From Methylococcaceae bacterium (GTDB taxonomy: Bacteria; Pseudomonadota; Gammaproteobacteria; Methylococcales; Methylomonadaceae): a DNA stretch of 33,441 nucleotides. The notes under the pieces are model-generated. The model saw nothing but the letters and a program-made list of their open reading frames with translations. It made no database searches and was not told the origin of the DNA. Shown here piece by piece: positions 1-8,917 of the stretch (position 1 is its first letter; each line of letters starts with the position of its first letter). Both the position numbers and the translations under genes were made by a program. The DNA lies in contig DAOUSN010000030.1 of assembly GCA_030627205.1 (NCBI GenBank), forward strand, positions 1 to 33,441. Reading direction: 5' to 3'.

Positions 1-478
1 AACAGACAAGATAACCCCAAACCAAGGGTAAACCAAAATAGAGTTCTAACACCTCCGCCATAATCGCGGCTTCAAGTGCAAAAAATATAAAACTAAAACT
101 CGCATAAATAAGCGAGGTTATGGTTGAGCCTATATAGCCAAAACCCGTACTTCTAGTTATTAAATCAAGAGAAAGATTATAACGTGCTGCATAATAGCTA
201 ATTGGAATAGCCGTCAAAAAAATAATAATAGATGCAATTAAAATCGCCCAAAATGCAGTACTAAAGCCATAACTAAGTACGATAGACGCACCTATGGCTT
301 CTAACACTAAGAATGAAATACTGCCTATAGCCGTGTTAGCAATTAAAAGTTCAGACCATTTACGAAATGATTTTGGAGTATAACGGAGTGAGTAATCTTC
401 TATTGTTTCATCTTCAACCCATTGGTTATATTTACGTTGTGTGCTTTTATTCTTCGATTCTTCATTTTCGGTAATCAT
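1..478 (-). CDS. Permease-like membrane protein, N-terminal part (possible NCS1-type sensor histidine kinase)
   Basis: Reading leftward from ATG at 478 the frame stays open to the window edge (about 159 codons), so the gene is cut by the boundary. A charged N-terminus holds a motif like QWVEDETIEDYSLRY, followed by KSFRKWSELLIANT and then at least three hydrophobic segments, for example around AFWAILIASIIIFLTAIP and LIYASFSFIFFALEAA. This resembles the purine-cytosine-permease (NCS1) like region that precedes histidine-kinase domains in some gammaproteobacterial hybrid sensors. That family memory is the only basis for the sensor idea. The kinase part would lie outside the window, and the protein could equally be a plain transporter. 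A coding region is near certain; the function is tentative. Confidence 0.6.
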   Translation of the reverse strand, partial: MITENEESKNKSTQRKYNQWVEDETIEDYSLRYTPKSFRKWSELLIANTAIGSISFLVLEAIGASIVLSYGFSTAFWAILIASIIIFLTAIPISYYAARYNLSLDLITRSTGFGYIGSTITSLIYASFSFIFFALEAAIMAEVLELYFGLPLVWGYLVC

Positions 479-572
479 TAAATCTTCCAATTACTATTTT
501 TTAAGCATATAAATAAATAGTTTACACGTTATTATATATTTATTAAAAATTAAGTCTTAGGTATCCTCAAAC

Positions 573-3500
573 TTAATGATGTAAATGCGCGGTTAACCAG
601 CGTTTAGCCACTTCTTCGGTCATGCCTTTACGGGCTGCATAATCCTTTAATTGGTCTTCTGCAATTTTACCGACATTAAAATAACGGGTGTCAGGATGTG
701 CAAAATACCAACCACTGACTGCAGCAGTTGGATACATCGCATACGATTCGGTTAATTCAATAGTGGTATTCGCCGTGACCTTCAATAACTCAAATAATTT
801 GGCTTTTTCAGTATGATCGGGACAGGCAGGATAACCCGGTGCAGGACGAATCCCTTGATAAGATTCGCCAATTAAGCCTTCATTATCATCGGTTTCATCA
901 CTCGCATAGCCCCAGTGTTGTTGTCGTACTTGTTGGTGCATATATTCTGCTAACGCTTCGGCTAATCTATCCGCTAAGGCTTTTAGCATAATCGCACTAT
1001 AATCATCCTGATCTTGCTCAAATTCGTTTAATTTTGTTTCAATTCCAATCCCTGCTGTGACTGCAAAACCACCGAGATAATCTATTTTATTTGACTCAAC
1101 GGGCGCAATAAAATCGGCTAAACAATAATTCGCTTGTCCGGGGGATTTAATAGCTTGTTGTCGTAAATGATGTAAAGTTTCTAATACCTCGGTTTTAGTT
1201 TTATCGGTATACAAAATAATATCATCTCCTTGACTGTTAGCGGGGAAAAAACCAATCACTGCGCGGGCAGTCAACCATTTTTCATCAATGATTTGTTGTA
1301 ACATCGCTTGAGCATCGTTAAATAAATTTTGAGCCGCTTCACCTACAACTGCATCGGTTAAAATTTTCGGATAACGACCGGATAATTCCCACGTTTGGAA
1401 AAAAGGACTCCAATCAATATACTTCGCTAATGTCGCTAATGAAATAGTCTCAAAAACTTGACAACCTAAAAAAGTCGGCTTGATTATATCGCTCACTTTA
1501 AGCGCGTGTTTATTGGCTCTAGCGGTGATTAAATCATGTTGCTTAATTTTAGCTCTACGCCCTTTATGACGCTCTCGCACTTTGTCATAATCACGATGAA
1601 TTTGTTTGATATAATCATCTTTTAAGGTCGCACTTAATAAATTACTGACCACGCCGACACTACGAGAAGCATCGGTGACATAAATACTCGCGGCTTTATA
1701 ATGGGGTTCGATTTTAACCGCAGTATGAGCTTTAGAGGTGGTTGCGCCGCCAATTAATAACGGCATTGTAAAACCTTGGCGTTGCATTTCTTTAGCCACA
1801 TGCACCATTTCATCTAATGAAGGCGTGATTAAACCACTGAGACCAATAATATCGACTTGATGTTCACGCGCCGCTTTTAAAATAGTATCCGCAGCCACCA
1901 TTACGCCTAAATCAATGACTTCGTAATTATTACATTGCAACACCACGCCGACAATATTTTTACCAATATCATGCACATCGCCTTTCACCGTTGCCATGAG
2001 AATTTTGCCATTACTGCTGATTTTTCCCTCTTTTTCAGCTTCCATATAAGGCATTAAATAGGCGACTGCTTTTTTCATCACGCGGGCAGATTTGACGACT
2101 TGTGGTAAAAACATTTTGCCTTCCCCAAATAAATCACCGACCACATTCATGCCATCCATTAACGCGCCTTCAATCACATGTAAGGTTTTTTCTGAAACTA
2201 AACGCGCGGCTTCTGCATCGACTTCAACATAATCCGCAATTCCTTTAACCAGCGCGTGTTCCAAGCGTTTATTCACCTCCCATGTTCGCCAAGCTAAATC
2301 TTCTTTTTTAGCGGTATTTGTGCCATTGCCTTGATATTTTTCAGCGAGTTCTAATAATTTTTCAGTGCCTTCTGGATTGCGATTTAACACCACATCTTCG
2401 ACAGCATCGCGTAAATCGGTTGGAATATCTGCATAAATAGCCAGTTGTCCCGCATTCACAATTCCCATATCCATGCCAGCCTGAATGGCATGATATAAAA
2501 ATACCGCATGAATCGCTTCTCGAACTCGATTATTGCCTCGAAAAGAAAAAGAAACATTGGAAACCCCGCCCGAAATCATCGCATAAGGCAATCTCTTTTT
2601 AATTTCACGAGTGGCTTCAATAAAATCAACCCCGTAATTATTATGTTCATCAATCCCAGTGGCAATCGCAAAAATATTGGGATCAAAGATAATATCTTCG
2701 GGCGGAAAACCCACTTGTTCCGTTAAAATTTTATAAGCACGACTACAAATTTCTATTTTTCGGGCTTGAGTGTCGGCTTGCCCTTGCTCATCAAACGCCA
2801 TCACAATCGCCGCTGCTCCATAACGACGAATTAATTTAGCTTGTTTAATAAAATTTGCTTCGCCTTCTTTGATAGAAATCGAATTAACCACGCCTTTACC
2901 TTGGATACATTTTAAACCCGCTTCTAAAATCACCCATTTAGACGAATCTAACATAATAGGCACTTTCGCTATATCAGGTTCGGCGGCAATCAAATGTAAA
3001 AACCGTACCATCGCCGCCTGAGATTCTAACATCCCCTCATCCATGTTAATGTCGATAATTTGCGCGCCATTAGCCACTTGTTCACGCGCAACTTCTAAAG
3101 CAGTTTCATAATCTTCGGCAATAATTAAGCGTTTAAAACGCGCTGAACCCGTAATATTAGTGCGCTCACCAATATTAACAAACAAGCTGTTTTTAGTGAT
3201 ACTCATCGGCTCTAAGCCCGCTAAATAACATTGTTTTTCTAAGGCAGGAATTTTTCGGGGCGGATATTTCTCCACCGCAGTCACAATGGCTTTAATATAG
3301 GCAGGTGACGTTCCACAACAACCGCCAATAATATTTAAATACCCATTCGCCGCCCAATCGCCAATTTCAGTCGCCATTTGTTCGGGGGTTTCATCATATT
3401 CACCAAATTCATTCGGCAAACCCGCATTCGGATGTGCGGACACATAAGTATCAGCAATATTGGATAATTCAGCGATATATTGACGTAATTCAGTCGCCCC

Positions 3501-4244
3501 TAAAGCACAGTTAAAACCAATCGAAATAGGTTCAATATGTCGTAATGAATACCAGAAGGCGGCGGCAGTTTGTCCTGATAAAGTTCGTCCTGAAGCATCG
3601 GTGATTGTCCCTGAAATCATTACGGGGTATTTTTTTCCACCGACTTCAAAAAATTGATCGACCGCAAAAATAGCCGCTTTCGCATTTAAAGTATCAAACA
3701 CGGTTTCAATTAAAATAATGTCCGCGCCGCCTGCAATCAAACCTTTAATGGCCTCGGTATAAGCGGTGACTAATTCATCAAAATGAATATTTCTAAAACC
3801 GGGATCATTGACTTCAGGCGACATCGATGCCGTGCGATTAGTTGGGCCTAACACTCCTGCAACAAAACGCGGCTTGGCTGGATTTTTAGCCGTCATTTCA
3901 GTACACGCGGCTTTCGCTAGTCGAGCCGATTCATAATTTATTTCATAAGCCAATGATTCCATTGAATAATCAGCCATCGCAATCGTGGTTGAATTAAAGG
4001 TATTAGTTTCAACAATATCTGCGCCTGCTTCTAAATAGGCGGTATGAATGGCTTTGATAATAGTGGGCTGGGTTAAGGATAACAAATCATTATTGCCCTT
4101 TAAATCACTACTCCAATCTTTAAAACGGGTGCCTCGATAATCAGCCTCTTCCAATTGGTAACTCTGAATCATCGTTCCCATTGCACCGTCTAAAAATAAA
4201 ATACGTTGGGATAATTGCTCTTTTAATAATTCGTGAGTAGTCAT
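573..4244 (-). CDS. metH: Cobalamin-dependent methionine synthase MetH
   Basis: Transfers the methyl group of 5-methyltetrahydrofolate to homocysteine through methylcobalamin; cytosolic. The 1223-residue product matches the family length (E. coli about 1227). Four modules are visible in order. The homocysteine domain has zinc ligands Cys246 (GFNCALG) and Cys309-Cys310 (GGCCGTS). The pterin-binding domain starts near residue 355 (FVNIGERTN). The B12 module has DVHDIG with the axial His758 and SGLITPS. The C-terminal AdoMet reactivation domain carries [12 protein letters not shown]. All key residues are present, so it should be functional. I use ATG 4244; an in-frame TTG at 4253 would add only three residues. 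It is divergent from the broken DUF2970 gene. I see no cobalamin riboswitch in the short leader. Confidence 0.97.
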   Translation of the reverse strand: MTTHELLKEQLSQRILFLDGAMGTMIQSYQLEEADYRGTRFKDWSSDLKGNNDLLSLTQPTIIKAIHTAYLEAGADIVETNTFNSTTIAMADYSMESLAYEINYESARLAKAACTEMTAKNPAKPRFVAGVLGPTNRTASMSPEVNDPGFRNIHFDELVTAYTEAIKGLIAGGADIILIETVFDTLNAKAAIFAVDQFFEVGGKKYPVMISGTITDASGRTLSGQTAAAFWYSLRHIEPISIGFNCALGATELRQYIAELSNIADTYVSAHPNAGLPNEFGEYDETPEQMATEIGDWAANGYLNIIGGCCGTSPAYIKAIVTAVEKYPPRKIPALEKQCYLAGLEPMSITKNSLFVNIGERTNITGSARFKRLIIAEDYETALEVAREQVANGAQIIDINMDEGMLESQAAMVRFLHLIAAEPDIAKVPIMLDSSKWVILEAGLKCIQGKGVVNSISIKEGEANFIKQAKLIRRYGAAAIVMAFDEQGQADTQARKIEICSRAYKILTEQVGFPPEDIIFDPNIFAIATGIDEHNNYGVDFIEATREIKKRLPYAMISGGVSNVSFSFRGNNRVREAIHAVFLYHAIQAGMDMGIVNAGQLAIYADIPTDLRDAVEDVVLNRNPEGTEKLLELAEKYQGNGTNTAKKEDLAWRTWEVNKRLEHALVKGIADYVEVDAEAARLVSEKTLHVIEGALMDGMNVVGDLFGEGKMFLPQVVKSARVMKKAVAYLMPYMEAEKEGKISSNGKILMATVKGDVHDIGKNIVGVVLQCNNYEVIDLGVMVAADTILKAAREHQVDIIGLSGLITPSLDEMVHVAKEMQRQGFTMPLLIGGATTSKAHTAVKIEPHYKAASIYVTDASRSVGVVSNLLSATLKDDYIKQIHRDYDKVRERHKGRRAKIKQHDLITARANKHALKVSDIIKPTFLGCQVFETISLATLAKYIDWSPFFQTWELSGRYPKILTDAVVGEAAQNLFNDAQAMLQQIIDEKWLTARAVIGFFPANSQGDDIILYTDKTKTEVLETLHHLRQQAIKSPGQANYCLADFIAPVESNKIDYLGGFAVTAGIGIETKLNEFEQDQDDYSAIMLKALADRLAEALAEYMHQQVRQQHWGYASDETDDNEGLIGESYQGIRPAPGYPACPDHTEKAKLFELLKVTANTTIELTESYAMYPTAAVSGWYFAHPDTRYFNVGKIAEDQLKDYAARKGMTEEVAKRWLTAHLHH

Positions 4245-4310
4245 AAGGTACAAGCTCTATAGAATGTTAAGGGGAAAGTTAAAAATTGCTTAAAAAACTA
4301 AACAGGATAT

Positions 4311-4316
4311 ATTATA
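4311..4316 (-). promoter_or_regulatory. Candidate -10 box for metH
   Basis: On the minus strand this reads TATAAT, about 67 bases ahead of the metH ATG. A weak CACTTG-like -35 lies 17 bases further upstream (4334-4339). No other element stands out in the metH leader. Confidence 0.4.
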
Positions 4317-4347
4317 GTGTTCTAATGCTTTTTCAAGTGGACAAATA

Positions 4348-4534
4348 ATGTCAAAACCTACGTTTTTTCAAATCGTTAAAAGTGTTTTTGCTGCATTTAT
4401 ATGGGATACAAAGTAAGAAAAATCGGCTTCAAAATTTTACAGAAGGTAATTCTGCTAGTTATATTTTTGTCGGGGTTGCAATGACTCTAGTGTTTATATT
4501 AAGCTTAGTTTTTATAGTTAATTTAATTATCTAA
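4348..4534 (+). pseudogene. DUF2970 family small membrane protein gene, split by a frameshift
   Basis: ATG 4348 opens a frame reading MSKPTFFQIVKSVFAAFI that hits TAA after 22 codons. In the +1 frame the reading continues as GIQSKKNRLQNFTEG and then a hydrophobic segment (YIFVGVAMTLVFILSLVF) to TAA at 4532-4534. Joined, the two parts give a product of about 61 residues with the layout of DUF2970: a short polar N-terminus, a G-V/I-Q-S-K-K-N-R motif and one C-terminal membrane helix. Removing one base near 4402 restores AAFIGIQSKKN. A GTGGA ribosome site sits 6 bases before the ATG. It is either a recent inactivation or a one-base sequence error. The family function is unknown. Confidence 0.75.
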
Positions 4535-4544
4535 AATTGTAAGC

Positions 4545-4577
4545 AAAAAAAGCCCAAGTTAGACCCCTGGGCTTTTA
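4545..4577. terminator. Bidirectional terminator between the DUF2970 remnant and the next leftward gene
   Basis: AGCCCA (4551-4556) pairs with TGGGCT (4568-4573). It is flanked by an A-run on the left (4545-4551, a T-run on the minus strand) and TTTT on the right. It lies between the ends of two convergent genes and could serve both. Confidence 0.65.
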
Positions 4578-4596
4578 ATTTCAAAACAAATTAGAA

Positions 4597-5076
4597 TTAT
4601 TCTTTTTCTTTTGTTGTTTCTTCTATTTCTTCTGTCGTATTTACTGCTGTCGCTTCTAAATCACTGGTTTTAAAACTATCACCAATAGCAATAAAAGTTT
4701 CTTTAATACCACTAAATAAAGCCATAAACCCAAAAGCTTGTCTTAGCATTAATAATAATCTAAGAACAGCAATAACAAAAAAGGAGGTAACAAAAGGTAA
4801 GAATTCAAATATAATACCAATTAAAGTTCCCCCAGGTCCTGATTGCAACCCCGCTGCATCATTATCATATATTCCAGCATTATCATACGCATCACTGATG
4901 TCTGTATCAAAGATTTCAATAATCATCGCATTGAAATAAATCATCATTGTTTGTACGACTAAAAAAATCACAACACTTGCTAAAACCCAATAGAATGTAT
5001 TGCCTGTTTTTGCTTCTCTTGCTGTTCTAAAAATCCATATCGCTATTAAAATAGAGATTATTCCACCTAAAACCAT
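4597..5076 (-). CDS. Unknown membrane protein with acidic C-terminal tail
   Basis: I do not recognise a family. The 159-residue product starts with a hydrophobic segment (about residues 2-16), has a second around 27-52 and a strongly hydrophobic pair in the range 84-122. It ends in a soluble tail rich in Glu and Thr (EEIEETTKEKE). Between the second and third hydrophobic regions is an acidic loop with several Asp and Tyr (DTDISDAYDNAGIYD), probably exposed. An AGAGG ribosome site about 9 bases before the ATG supports the start. It stands alone: a bidirectional terminator follows its stop and a 290-base gap precedes its start. Layout suggests a bitopic or polytopic inner-membrane protein; no function can be assigned. 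Confidence 0.75.
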   Translation of the reverse strand: MVLGGIISILIAIWIFRTAREAKTGNTFYWVLASVVIFLVVQTMMIYFNAMIIEIFDTDISDAYDNAGIYDNDAAGLQSGPGGTLIGIIFEFLPFVTSFFVIAVLRLLLMLRQAFGFMALFSGIKETFIAIGDSFKTSDLEATAVNTTEEIEETTKEKE

Positions 5077-5269
5077 TTTATTTTTCCTCTTAAATTATTT
5101 TTTATAATAAAAATATATAAACCCACGGACTCAGTTTAATCTACACAAGTACATTTAACAAATGCTTATCTTAGAACCTTTCAATCTTACCCCACATTTT
5201 TTTAAATATGATTGATAAACTCAGCCTATTAAAGCCTATGATTACAATAAGGGTTTAGGATAATTTAGC

Positions 5270-5297
5270 TTGACATTAACATCGTCTAAAGTAACAT
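5270..5297 (+). promoter_or_regulatory. Promoter for the 42-residue membrane peptide
   Basis: A perfect TTGACA (5270-5275) is followed after 16 bases by TAACAT (5292-5297), about 70 bases before the ATG at 5367. The rest of 5077-5366 holds nothing else I can name. Confidence 0.6.
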
Positions 5298-5366
5298 AGG
5301 TAGTTCAAGTGCCAACAAAACGGCGCATTTTATAACTATAATTAATAAAATTAAGGTAGGACACTC

Positions 5367-5495
5367 ATGGGAGCGATTTTAGACATAACAGAAATGTTAA
5401 AAGAGCCTGAAGGCATGGTGGCAGCACTTGTCGTTATTACTGGTGGCTATTTCTTCGTAAAATGGGTCTTTGCAGAGCCAGAAGAAGAAGAGTAA
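5367..5495 (+). CDS. 42-residue single-span membrane peptide
   Basis: A short but convincing gene. It has an AGGTAGGA ribosome site 7 bases before the ATG, a consensus-like promoter upstream and a strong terminator 23 bases after the stop. The product has a polar N-terminus (MGAILDITEMLKEPEG), one hydrophobic helix around residues 17-35 (MVAALVVITGGYFFVKWVF) and a short acidic tail ending in EEEE. The signals suggest an abundant single-pass membrane protein, possibly a small accessory subunit of a membrane complex, but that is only an inference from size and topology. I know no family for it. Confidence 0.75.
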   Translation: MGAILDITEMLKEPEGMVAALVVITGGYFFVKWVFAEPEEEE

Positions 5496-5518
5496 AGTTT
5501 AGCACGTTCGAGCTATAC

Positions 5519-5560
5519 AAAAACCGTTGTCAATACTTTATCGACAGCGGTTTTTGTTTT
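5519..5560 (+). terminator. Rho-independent terminator after the 42-residue peptide gene
   Basis: AAAAACCGTTGTC (5519-5531) pairs with GACAGCGGTTTTT (5543-5555), 13 pairs with a single G-T wobble and an 11-base loop, followed by GTTTTT. Confidence 0.88.
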
Positions 5561-5589
5561 TAAAGATTCTATCATTTCCTTAAATCCCC

Positions 5590-5595
5590 TATAAT
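5590..5595 (+). promoter_or_regulatory. Candidate -10 box for the HTTM/DCC gene
   Basis: TATAAT lies 31 bases before the ATG at 5627. The -35 region (TTCTAT, 5567-5572) is poor. Confidence 0.4.
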
Positions 5596-5626
5596 TTATA
5601 ATTTTTCTACATCCTCATGGTGGAAA

Positions 5627-7531
5627 ATGTATAAATTACTGTACTCAAAACTCCTTAAAACCCATAAAATACCAGCACCAGCCACTGGAATCGGTCTATT
5701 TAGACTCTTATTTGGCATCATTACCTTACAAGAAATTTTCTTTTTGTTGTATTTTAATCATTTAATTTTCGATCCTATCCCTTATATTGATGTCGAATTC
5801 CCGATGATTCCCTTCTTTTTATATCTTTGGGCTATTATTGCCAGCTTTATTATTATCGGCTATCGTTGTCAATTTGCCATTATTAGCAATTATATATTTT
5901 GGATTGTTTTTGTTAATTTCACCCCAATGCAACGTGATTTTGATGGAGGATTTGATTTATTTATGATTGGCACAAATTTTTTTTTAATGTTTATGCCCGT
6001 GGATAAAGCCTTTTCCATAGACTCATTACGACGAAAATTACAAACACCATTTGTGCATTATTCAACCTATATCAAGCCTACAGTTAGTGTATTAGCCTAC
6101 TATTTACCAGTTATTATTTGCCTAGGTTTTTTATATTTTGACTCCGCTCTTCATAAAATGTTCGCGCCCCATTGGCGGAATGGTTTAGGAGCATGGCTAC
6201 CTTCATCAATTCCATATTATGTTTCTGCGATTAATATGTCATGGCTACTTAATATTGAATGGTTACAAAAAAGTATCGGTTACTTAATTTTAATCTTTCA
6301 ATTTAGTTTTATTTTTTTATTTTTCTTTAAAAAACTACGCCTGCTTTATTTTGTCATTGGTTTTAGTCTGCATTTAGGGATTACCGTTAGCTTTAATATT
6401 TATCCTTTTGGTCTAGGAATGCTAATTTTTTATACCTTAATATTCCCTTTTTGCTATTATCAAAAAATAGGTGAATGGTTACAAGAAACACGACCTACAC
6501 TAACCGTATTTTATGATAAACATTGCCCTTTATGTAATCAGACGATATTAATTCTTAATCATTTTGATATTTTTAACGGTATAGATTTTAAAAGTGCTCA
6601 GAGTTTTGCGGCGGATTGTTCGGCACTTAATTCTATAGATAAAAAAACTTTATTGACTGATCTTTATGCGGTTGATGAAAATAATCAAGTCTATGCTGGG
6701 GTTGCAACCTACGCGCAAATCCTAATTAAAATGCGTTATACAGCATTTTTAGGTTATATTCTTAATCTTCCAAAAATATTTCTTATTGCCAATCTTCGTT
6801 ATCGTAAAATTGCTGACACACGATTAAGAATAAAGTGTAATGCCAAATGTGACATTCCTTTAACGAACATAAGCCCAATGCTTTATGATCGTTTGTTTAT
6901 TACCGATGATTTACGGCTGTTAAAAAAACGAATTCGTGTTGTTACAAAAGTATTAATTATTTTGTTTATTTTGCAACTAAATAGCTCAATACATTATGGA
7001 TTATTATATCGGTTAGATATTGATTTAAAAAAATCGGTTATTACTAGCACTTTATCAAGTATCAGTAATTCCTTAATTATGATAAGCCAAAGTTTTATCG
7101 GTATCACTCCCCATGCTTTATATTTACATGATCATTTTAAGGGTTATAATCATTTACTAGCAATTACCTATCTTGATAGAGATGGAAAAGAGCAATGGCT
7201 ACCATTTATAACAGAAGAAGGACGAATGGCTGCACCTAATTGGGGGCGAGTTCATTCAATGTGGGCAAACATCGCAGTAACTCCTAATATTAACCGTCAT
7301 CGCTTGCATAAATTTATTATGAAAGTCACCGCTTTTTGGGGAGTGAAATCTGAACTTGAGCTGAATAAGACTATTTTTAAAATTAAATTAAAAAAAATAG
7401 AAGCACCTAGTTACTGGGTTAAAAACTTATTAAACAATAATTTATCTGGAAAATGGGTGACAATAGGAACAGCAGAATGGAAACAAAATGAGATTAAAAT
7501 AACAGCACCAAAAGACATAAACTTACTCTAA
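5627..7531 (+). CDS. HTTM-domain membrane protein fused to a DCC thiol-disulfide oxidoreductase-like domain
   Basis: 634 residues in three parts. Residues about 20-290 are polytopic and match HTTM (vitamin-K-dependent carboxylase-like) proteins, with GLFRLLFG near residue 23 and HWRNGLGAWL further on. Residues about 292-405 match the DCC/DUF393 family: D297 and the redox-like pair Cys300-Cys303 in YDKHCPLC. A further hydrophobic segment near residues 440-455 leads to a soluble C-terminal domain of about 170 residues that I cannot name. Separate HTTM and DCC proteins are widespread; the fused form suggests a membrane-coupled redox role, which is inference. The ribosome site (GGTGGA) is only about 3 bases from the ATG, so the exact start is less certain. 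It follows a terminator and appears to be its own transcription unit. Confidence 0.8.
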   Translation: MYKLLYSKLLKTHKIPAPATGIGLFRLLFGIITLQEIFFLLYFNHLIFDPIPYIDVEFPMIPFFLYLWAIIASFIIIGYRCQFAIISNYIFWIVFVNFTPMQRDFDGGFDLFMIGTNFFLMFMPVDKAFSIDSLRRKLQTPFVHYSTYIKPTVSVLAYYLPVIICLGFLYFDSALHKMFAPHWRNGLGAWLPSSIPYYVSAINMSWLLNIEWLQKSIGYLILIFQFSFIFLFFFKKLRLLYFVIGFSLHLGITVSFNIYPFGLGMLIFYTLIFPFCYYQKIGEWLQETRPTLTVFYDKHCPLCNQTILILNHFDIFNGIDFKSAQSFAADCSALNSIDKKTLLTDLYAVDENNQVYAGVATYAQILIKMRYTAFLGYILNLPKIFLIANLRYRKIADTRLRIKCNAKCDIPLTNISPMLYDRLFITDDLRLLKKRIRVVTKVLIILFILQLNSSIHYGLLYRLDIDLKKSVITSTLSSISNSLIMISQSFIGITPHALYLHDHFKGYNHLLAITYLDRDGKEQWLPFITEEGRMAAPNWGRVHSMWANIAVTPNINRHRLHKFIMKVTAFWGVKSELELNKTIFKIKLKKIEAPSYWVKNLLNNNLSGKWVTIGTAEWKQNEIKITAPKDINLL

Positions 7532-7636
7532 ACTAAATTTTATGATTGCATTTTTCTACTAAGCCATGATATAAATTACTCGTGCTTAACACTTAGTACA
7601 CCTAAAAATAAATATAAAATCCCTTTGGAGGACATT

Positions 7637-7753
7637 ATGAAAAAAGTATTATCTTTATTAGCAATGACTTTAATGATTGTTGGCTTATCAGGTTGTATTG
7701 ATGATCCAGATGGTTCACAACAAAAAGTTTCTAATTCAACTTCTTCTATCTAG
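7637..7753 (+). CDS. 38-residue lipoprotein
   Basis: A GGAGG ribosome site sits 6 bases before the ATG. The product begins MKKVLSLLAMTLMIVG with lipobox LSGC (Cys20), followed by a mature part of only 19 residues (CIDDPDGSQQKVSNSTSSI). Asp after Ile does not give a +2 Asp sorting signal, so outer-membrane delivery is expected by the usual rule. A strong terminator follows directly, so it is a single-gene unit. Tiny lipoproteins of this kind include entericidin-like peptides, but I see no specific match and assign no function. Confidence 0.75.
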   Translation: MKKVLSLLAMTLMIVGLSGCIDDPDGSQQKVSNSTSSI

Positions 7754-7784
7754 TTGTAAGGTTAGATTATTTAGTTAGAAAATG

Positions 7785-7815
7785 GCTTGGTAATTTTAGT
7801 TACCAAGCTTTTTTT
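7785..7815 (+). terminator. Rho-independent terminator after the small lipoprotein gene
   Basis: GCTTGGTAA (7785-7793) pairs perfectly with TTACCAAGC (7800-7808) over a 6-base loop, followed by seven T. Confidence 0.92.
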
Positions 7816-7890
7816 ATTTATATATATGTTTAAAAATTTATTAAGGCTAGTACAGCTAACCAATAAATTTTAAAAAAATATAAAAAATGC

Positions 7891-7918
7891 TTTCCAAATA
7901 ATAAAAATTCAGTATAAT
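7891..7918 (+). promoter_or_regulatory. Promoter of tRNA-Thr
   Basis: TTTCCA (7891-7896), a 16-base spacer and a perfect TATAAT (7913-7918) end 11 bases before the tRNA. Confidence 0.65.
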
Positions 7919-7929
7919 GGGGAGTCTTT

Positions 7930-8005
7930 GCTGATGTAGCTCAGTTGGTAGAGCAGTTGATTTGTAATCAACCGGTCGCGGGTTCGAGTCCCATCATCAG
8001 CTCCA
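7930..8005 (+). tRNA. tRNA-Thr (anticodon UGU)
   Basis: 76 nt including encoded CCA. The acceptor stem GCTGATG (7930-7936) pairs with CATCAGC (7995-8001). The D arm contains AGTTGGTAGA, the anticodon stem GTTGA/TCAAC holds loop TTTGTAA, and the T arm is GCGGGTTCGAGTCCC-like. The UGU anticodon reads ACA and wobble Thr codons. It has its own promoter and terminator. Confidence 0.96.
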
Positions 8006-8016
8006 TATACAAATTA

Positions 8017-8046
8017 AAGGCTTAGGTAATTACCTAAGCCTTTTTT
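8017..8046 (+). terminator. Terminator of the tRNA-Thr unit
   Basis: A perfect 26-base palindrome (8017-8042, arms AAGGCTTAGGTAA and TTACCTAAGCCTT) runs into a T-run. The remaining 235 bases up to trpF contain no gene that I can support. Confidence 0.9.
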
Positions 8047-8281
8047 GTGCCTAAAATATAGATATTCAAAAAGTAACTATCAACACGATTACAAACTATA
8101 GTAGTTTTTTCATATTTAATTTACCATCCCTCATAACGAACTCAACATCCTATCATAATAACTGAAATTTTAAACAGCCTAGATAAAAATTTATTTGTAG
8201 GTTGTCAATATACGTCTTAACATCCATTAATTTTATGGTATCCTAGTTAACTTTAATTTTTATAAATGAAGTAATTTTGTG

Positions 8282-8917
8282 ATGCGTACTCGCGTTAAAA
8301 TTTGTGGATTTACTCGTGTTGATGAAGCAGTTTATGCAGCAAATTCAGGTGTAGATGCGATTGGACTAGTTTTTTATCCATCCAGTCCTAGGCATGTTTC
8401 TATCGAACAGGCGGCTAAAATTGTTACTGCTTTGCCAGCGTTTACAACTGTGGTTGCTTTATTTGTCGATGAAGAAGAGAGCATGATAAATCAGGTGTTA
8501 AGCCACGTTACTATTGATTGTATTCAGTTTCATGGGCAAGAAGATCCGCAGGCATGTAGTCTATATAATAAACCTTACATTAAAGCGGTTTCTATGCAAA
8601 AACCGACTAAAATTAAAGAAATAGCCAACCATTATAAAGATGCCTCAGCATTATTATTAGATGCTTATCACCCGCAAATAAAAGGCGGGATAGGAGAGCG
8701 ATTTGATTGGAATTTAATTCCTAAACACTGTCAATTACCTATTATTTTAGCGGGTGGATTAACCCCAGAAAATGTAAAACAAGCAATAAAAACAGTTAAT
8801 CCTTACGCCCTAGATGTTAGCAGTGGCGTGGAAATAAAAAAAGGGATTAAGGAACGGGATAAAATAACCGCTTTTATTAAAGAAGTTAATCGGGGTAATC
8901 ATACTACTAATGACTAA
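8282..8917 (+). CDS. trpF: Phosphoribosylanthranilate isomerase TrpF
   Basis: Converts N-(5-phosphoribosyl)anthranilate to the 1-deoxyribulose phosphate form in tryptophan synthesis. It is a single (beta/alpha)8 barrel of 211 residues. It shows the N-terminal KICG motif (catalytic Cys8), IQFHGQE in the middle, LLLDAYHP with the likely catalytic Asp, and the phosphate-binding [10 protein letters not shown] followed by DVSSGVE. I take ATG 8282; a GTG at 8279 is in frame directly before it, and the weak GAAG site does not decide between them. It is the first gene of a trpF-trpB-trpA-accD run and overlaps trpB by 8 bases, which suggests coupled translation. Confidence 0.95.
   Translation: MRTRVKICGFTRVDEAVYAANSGVDAIGLVFYPSSPRHVSIEQAAKIVTALPAFTTVVALFVDEEESMINQVLSHVTIDCIQFHGQEDPQACSLYNKPYIKAVSMQKPTKIKEIANHYKDASALLLDAYHPQIKGGIGERFDWNLIPKHCQLPIILAGGLTPENVKQAIKTVNPYALDVSSGVEIKKGIKERDKITAFIKEVNRGNHTTND

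Noticed and set aside
2508-2726. Open frame of 72 codons on the plus strand
   Set aside because: Lies wholly inside metH on the opposite strand and has no ribosome site; shadow of the real gene.
4245-4347. Cobalamin or AdoMet riboswitch before metH
   Set aside because: The leader is only about 60 bases past the likely transcription start and shows no B12-box or conserved stem pattern.
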